Shown: positions 13,887 through 15,230 of the stretch, piece after piece
Layout: the number at the start of each line of letters is the position of its first letter
Position numbering within the stretch: the stretch's first letter is position 1
DNA from: Spirochaetales bacterium
Lineage (GTDB): Bacteria > Spirochaetota > Spirochaetia > DSM-27196 > SKKC01
Assembly: GCA_007121695.1 (NCBI GenBank)
Contig: SKKC01000059.1
Location: 1-15,230, forward strand
Direction: 5' to 3'
Length of the DNA: 15,230 bases
The notes under the pieces: generated by a model
The model's input: the letters and a program-made list of their open reading frames with translations, nothing else
Told to the model about the DNA's origin: nothing
The model's database searches: none
Position numbers and translations under genes: made by a program

Positions 13887-14731
13887 GCAAGCGGTTTCTG
13901 CGCGAGGACCAGTACTACATCACCAAACCCCAGGGGTTTTGCCAGACGGTCCAGGGGACGCTTGATCCAGGCCGGAGCCATGCCCATGGCAATACCTCCC
14001 CAGGTCCGCTGCGCGCGCGCCTGAAGACCGCATTCCTCAACAAGCCGTTTCAGATTGCGAGCCGAAAACAGATTCAGGTGGTCGGCGATGGCCGATCGCC
14101 ACTGCGGACCAAACAGCTTCGCCTGAAGCCCGGAGGTGTTCGGGGTGACAATGATCGCGTATCCCCCCGGTTTCAGCAGGTCTTGTACGTCTGCAAGAAA
14201 AGCTCTCGGGTCCGGCACATGTTCGATAACGTGCGAAAAATGCACCACATCAAACGAGTCGCGCGGCAGATCAAGTGTATCGATTGTCCCGATGTGTATC
14301 GTGACACCGCGTTCCTTCTGTCCGTATACCGCCGCGGGGACACAGATCTCCACCCCTTCGACGTCCCAGTCTTGCGTCTTCAGATGCTGTAGCAGTGCGC
14401 CGGTAGCACATCCGACATCGAGAAACCGCCGTGGTCTGTCGAGTCCCTCGGTGAGCTCGTCGAACCGGATATCGGCAAGGCCTCGAAGCATCAAATCAAG
14501 AAATGCCGTGTCGTTTTCAAGTTCGTAATCGAAATAGTCCGTCTGATATCGGTTCTGCAGATCGTCAAAGACCGGCTGCGGATTCTGATAGACATGACCA
14601 CAGTCGCGACAGCGGACAAAACGGAAGTCACCACAGTCCCAGTACGGTCGATCGGAGCTGGACCCGCAGATAACACACGAAACAGCGCCGGTACGCTCGT
14701 CGGGATCCGGTTTCATGGAAAAGGTTTTCAT
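13883..14731 (-). CDS. Class I SAM-dependent methyltransferase with N-terminal Cys4 cluster
   Basis: 282 residues. The N-terminus has two CxxC pairs (C19/C22 in CVICG and C41/C44 in CRDCG), a zinc-ribbon-like arrangement common in methyltransferases that act on sugar or lipid substrates. It is followed by the YQNPQP segment (48-53), a Tyr/Asp-rich stretch and a Rossmann methyltransferase domain (about 100-240). SAM motif I is DVGCATGA at 105-112, the acidic residue after strand 2 is E129 in GVE, and IEHVPDP (169-175) and LLKPGGYAIIVTPN (185-198) are the later motifs. The substrate cannot be predicted; UbiG/COQ3-type annotation would only reflect the fold. The ATG at 14731 has GGAGGATG upstream inside the end of the preceding gene, so the two are likely co-transcribed. 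Confidence 0.85.
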   Translation of the reverse strand: MKTFSMKPDPDERTGAVSCVICGSSSDRPYWDCGDFRFVRCRDCGHVYQNPQPVFDDLQNRYQTDYFDYELENDTAFLDLMLRGLADIRFDELTEGLDRPRRFLDVGCATGALLQHLKTQDWDVEGVEICVPAAVYGQKERGVTIHIGTIDTLDLPRDSFDVVHFSHVIEHVPDPRAFLADVQDLLKPGGYAIIVTPNTSGLQAKLFGPQWRSAIADHLNLFSARNLKRLVEECGLQARAQRTWGGIAMGMAPAWIKRPLDRLAKPLGFGDVVLVLAQKPLA

Positions 14732-14734
14732 GGG

Positions 14735-15230
14735 TCATCCTCCAGGAGCCGGATCAATACTGATGTTCCGTCGGACTCGTCTGCCGGACTCATCGGACAG
14801 GATTATTCCGGTATTTATCGAGCGACTTCCGACGATGACTGTGCCGACCCGCAGTGCACCGCTGTCGTCGTGAAGTCCGGACGCGCGTCGCCACCCACCC
14901 GGCCAGGTAACGAGATCTGATTCACGGGACAGCGGACGCAGGCGGTCATCGTCGACTGCGGACAGAAAGGAACCGGCCTGTTCGATTGTGGTAGACGCCA
15001 GTTCGCGTACCGCGACACCGGGTAACTGCGCTTCGTCTATGGATCCACTGGGCTCACCAGGTGCAGTTGAAGGAGCCTCGAGCGGAACGTTGCCTCCGGC
15101 CTCTACCAGCGCCTGTTCGTCGTCGGGTTCTGTCCCGTCGGTTCGTTCCAGGACATCGCGATCGGGAGCGAACACACCAGGCACCAGTCGATCCACGGTC
15201 AGAACGTGGTAGGTTAGAGTTCCGACTGCA
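14735..15230 (-). CDS. Unrecognised protein, C-terminal part (start beyond window)
   Basis: I do not recognise this protein. The frame is open from the right edge to a TGA at 14735, giving 165 residues; GTG codons near 15196 could start it, but the upstream codons (ending HVLTV before DRLVPGVF) read as ordinary coding sequence, so the true start is probably outside. After a hydrophobic-mixed first 20 residues comes an acidic, Pro/Gly/Ser-rich stretch (DGTEPDDEQ to PSTAPGEPSGSIDE) that looks disordered, then a more structured part with LVTWPGGWRRASG and RVGTVIVGSRSINTG, and a charged tail ending PAPGG. There are no cysteines and no membrane helix in the visible part. Its last codons contain the methyltransferase ribosome binding site and the stop is 3 bp before that gene, so the two form one transcription unit. 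Confidence 0.6.
   Translation of the reverse strand, partial: AVGTLTYHVLTVDRLVPGVFAPDRDVLERTDGTEPDDEQALVEAGGNVPLEAPSTAPGEPSGSIDEAQLPGVAVRELASTTIEQAGSFLSAVDDDRLRPLSRESDLVTWPGGWRRASGLHDDSGALRVGTVIVGSRSINTGIILSDESGRRVRRNISIDPAPGG

Noticed and set aside
13277..14392. Plus-strand open frame of 371 codons opposite the DUF4912 and methyltransferase genes
   Set aside because: It runs antisense through two recognisable proteins and the gap between them, with no domain of its own and no convincing ribosome binding site.

Overview
All recognisable genes in this 15.2 kb window lie on the minus strand, so transcription runs from right to left. Base composition is moderately GC-rich. The cluster mraZ-rsmH-ftsL-murF-ftsW-ftsQ-ftsA-ftsZ carries no ftsI, murE, mraY, murD, murG, murC or ddl. 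That reduced order, with a GH57/DUF4912 pair next to it, points to a spirochaete of the Spirochaeta/Treponema kind. This is inferred from gene order and protein family; no 16S gene or other direct marker is present.

Right part (15230 to 11452): the C-terminal end of an unrecognised protein that runs off the window, a SAM-dependent methyltransferase with an N-terminal four-cysteine cluster, a DUF4912 protein with an N-terminal helical domain resembling Rho_N, and a GH57 enzyme of the 1,4-alpha-glucan branching type. The DUF4912 and GH57 genes look like an operon with a candidate promoter at the end of the methyltransferase gene.

Middle (11451 to 11278): the only sizeable intergenic region, 174 bp and AT-rich. 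Read leftward it holds a short direct repeat, a 35-bp imperfect inverted repeat, a sigma70-type promoter with a perfect TTGACA, and an array of GTGGG-like units at a 10-bp period, which is the expected MraZ binding box.

Left part (11277 to 1): a tightly packed run of twelve genes, mraZ, rsmH, ftsL, murF, ftsW, ftsQ, ftsA, ftsZ, xerD, a TPR lipoprotein gene, dprA and xerC (cut by the left edge). Most neighbours overlap by 1 to 10 bp or are separated by only a few bases. This joins the septal machinery (FtsZ ring, FtsA anchor, FtsQ/FtsL/FtsW), one precursor ligase (MurF) and the mraZ/rsmH pair to both tyrosine recombinases expected for chromosome dimer resolution and to the ssDNA-binding protein DprA. 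Start codons were moved inward from the longest reading frame for xerD, ftsZ, ftsQ, ftsW and the GH57 gene, from overlaps and ribosome binding sites.

No tRNA, rRNA, CRISPR array, insertion sequence or phage gene was seen. No wholly new system is evident. The most unusual points are the co-operonic xerD/xerC pair, the inverted repeat in front of the mraZ promoter, the FtsZ tail beyond its C-terminal peptide, and the DUF4912/GH57 unit.
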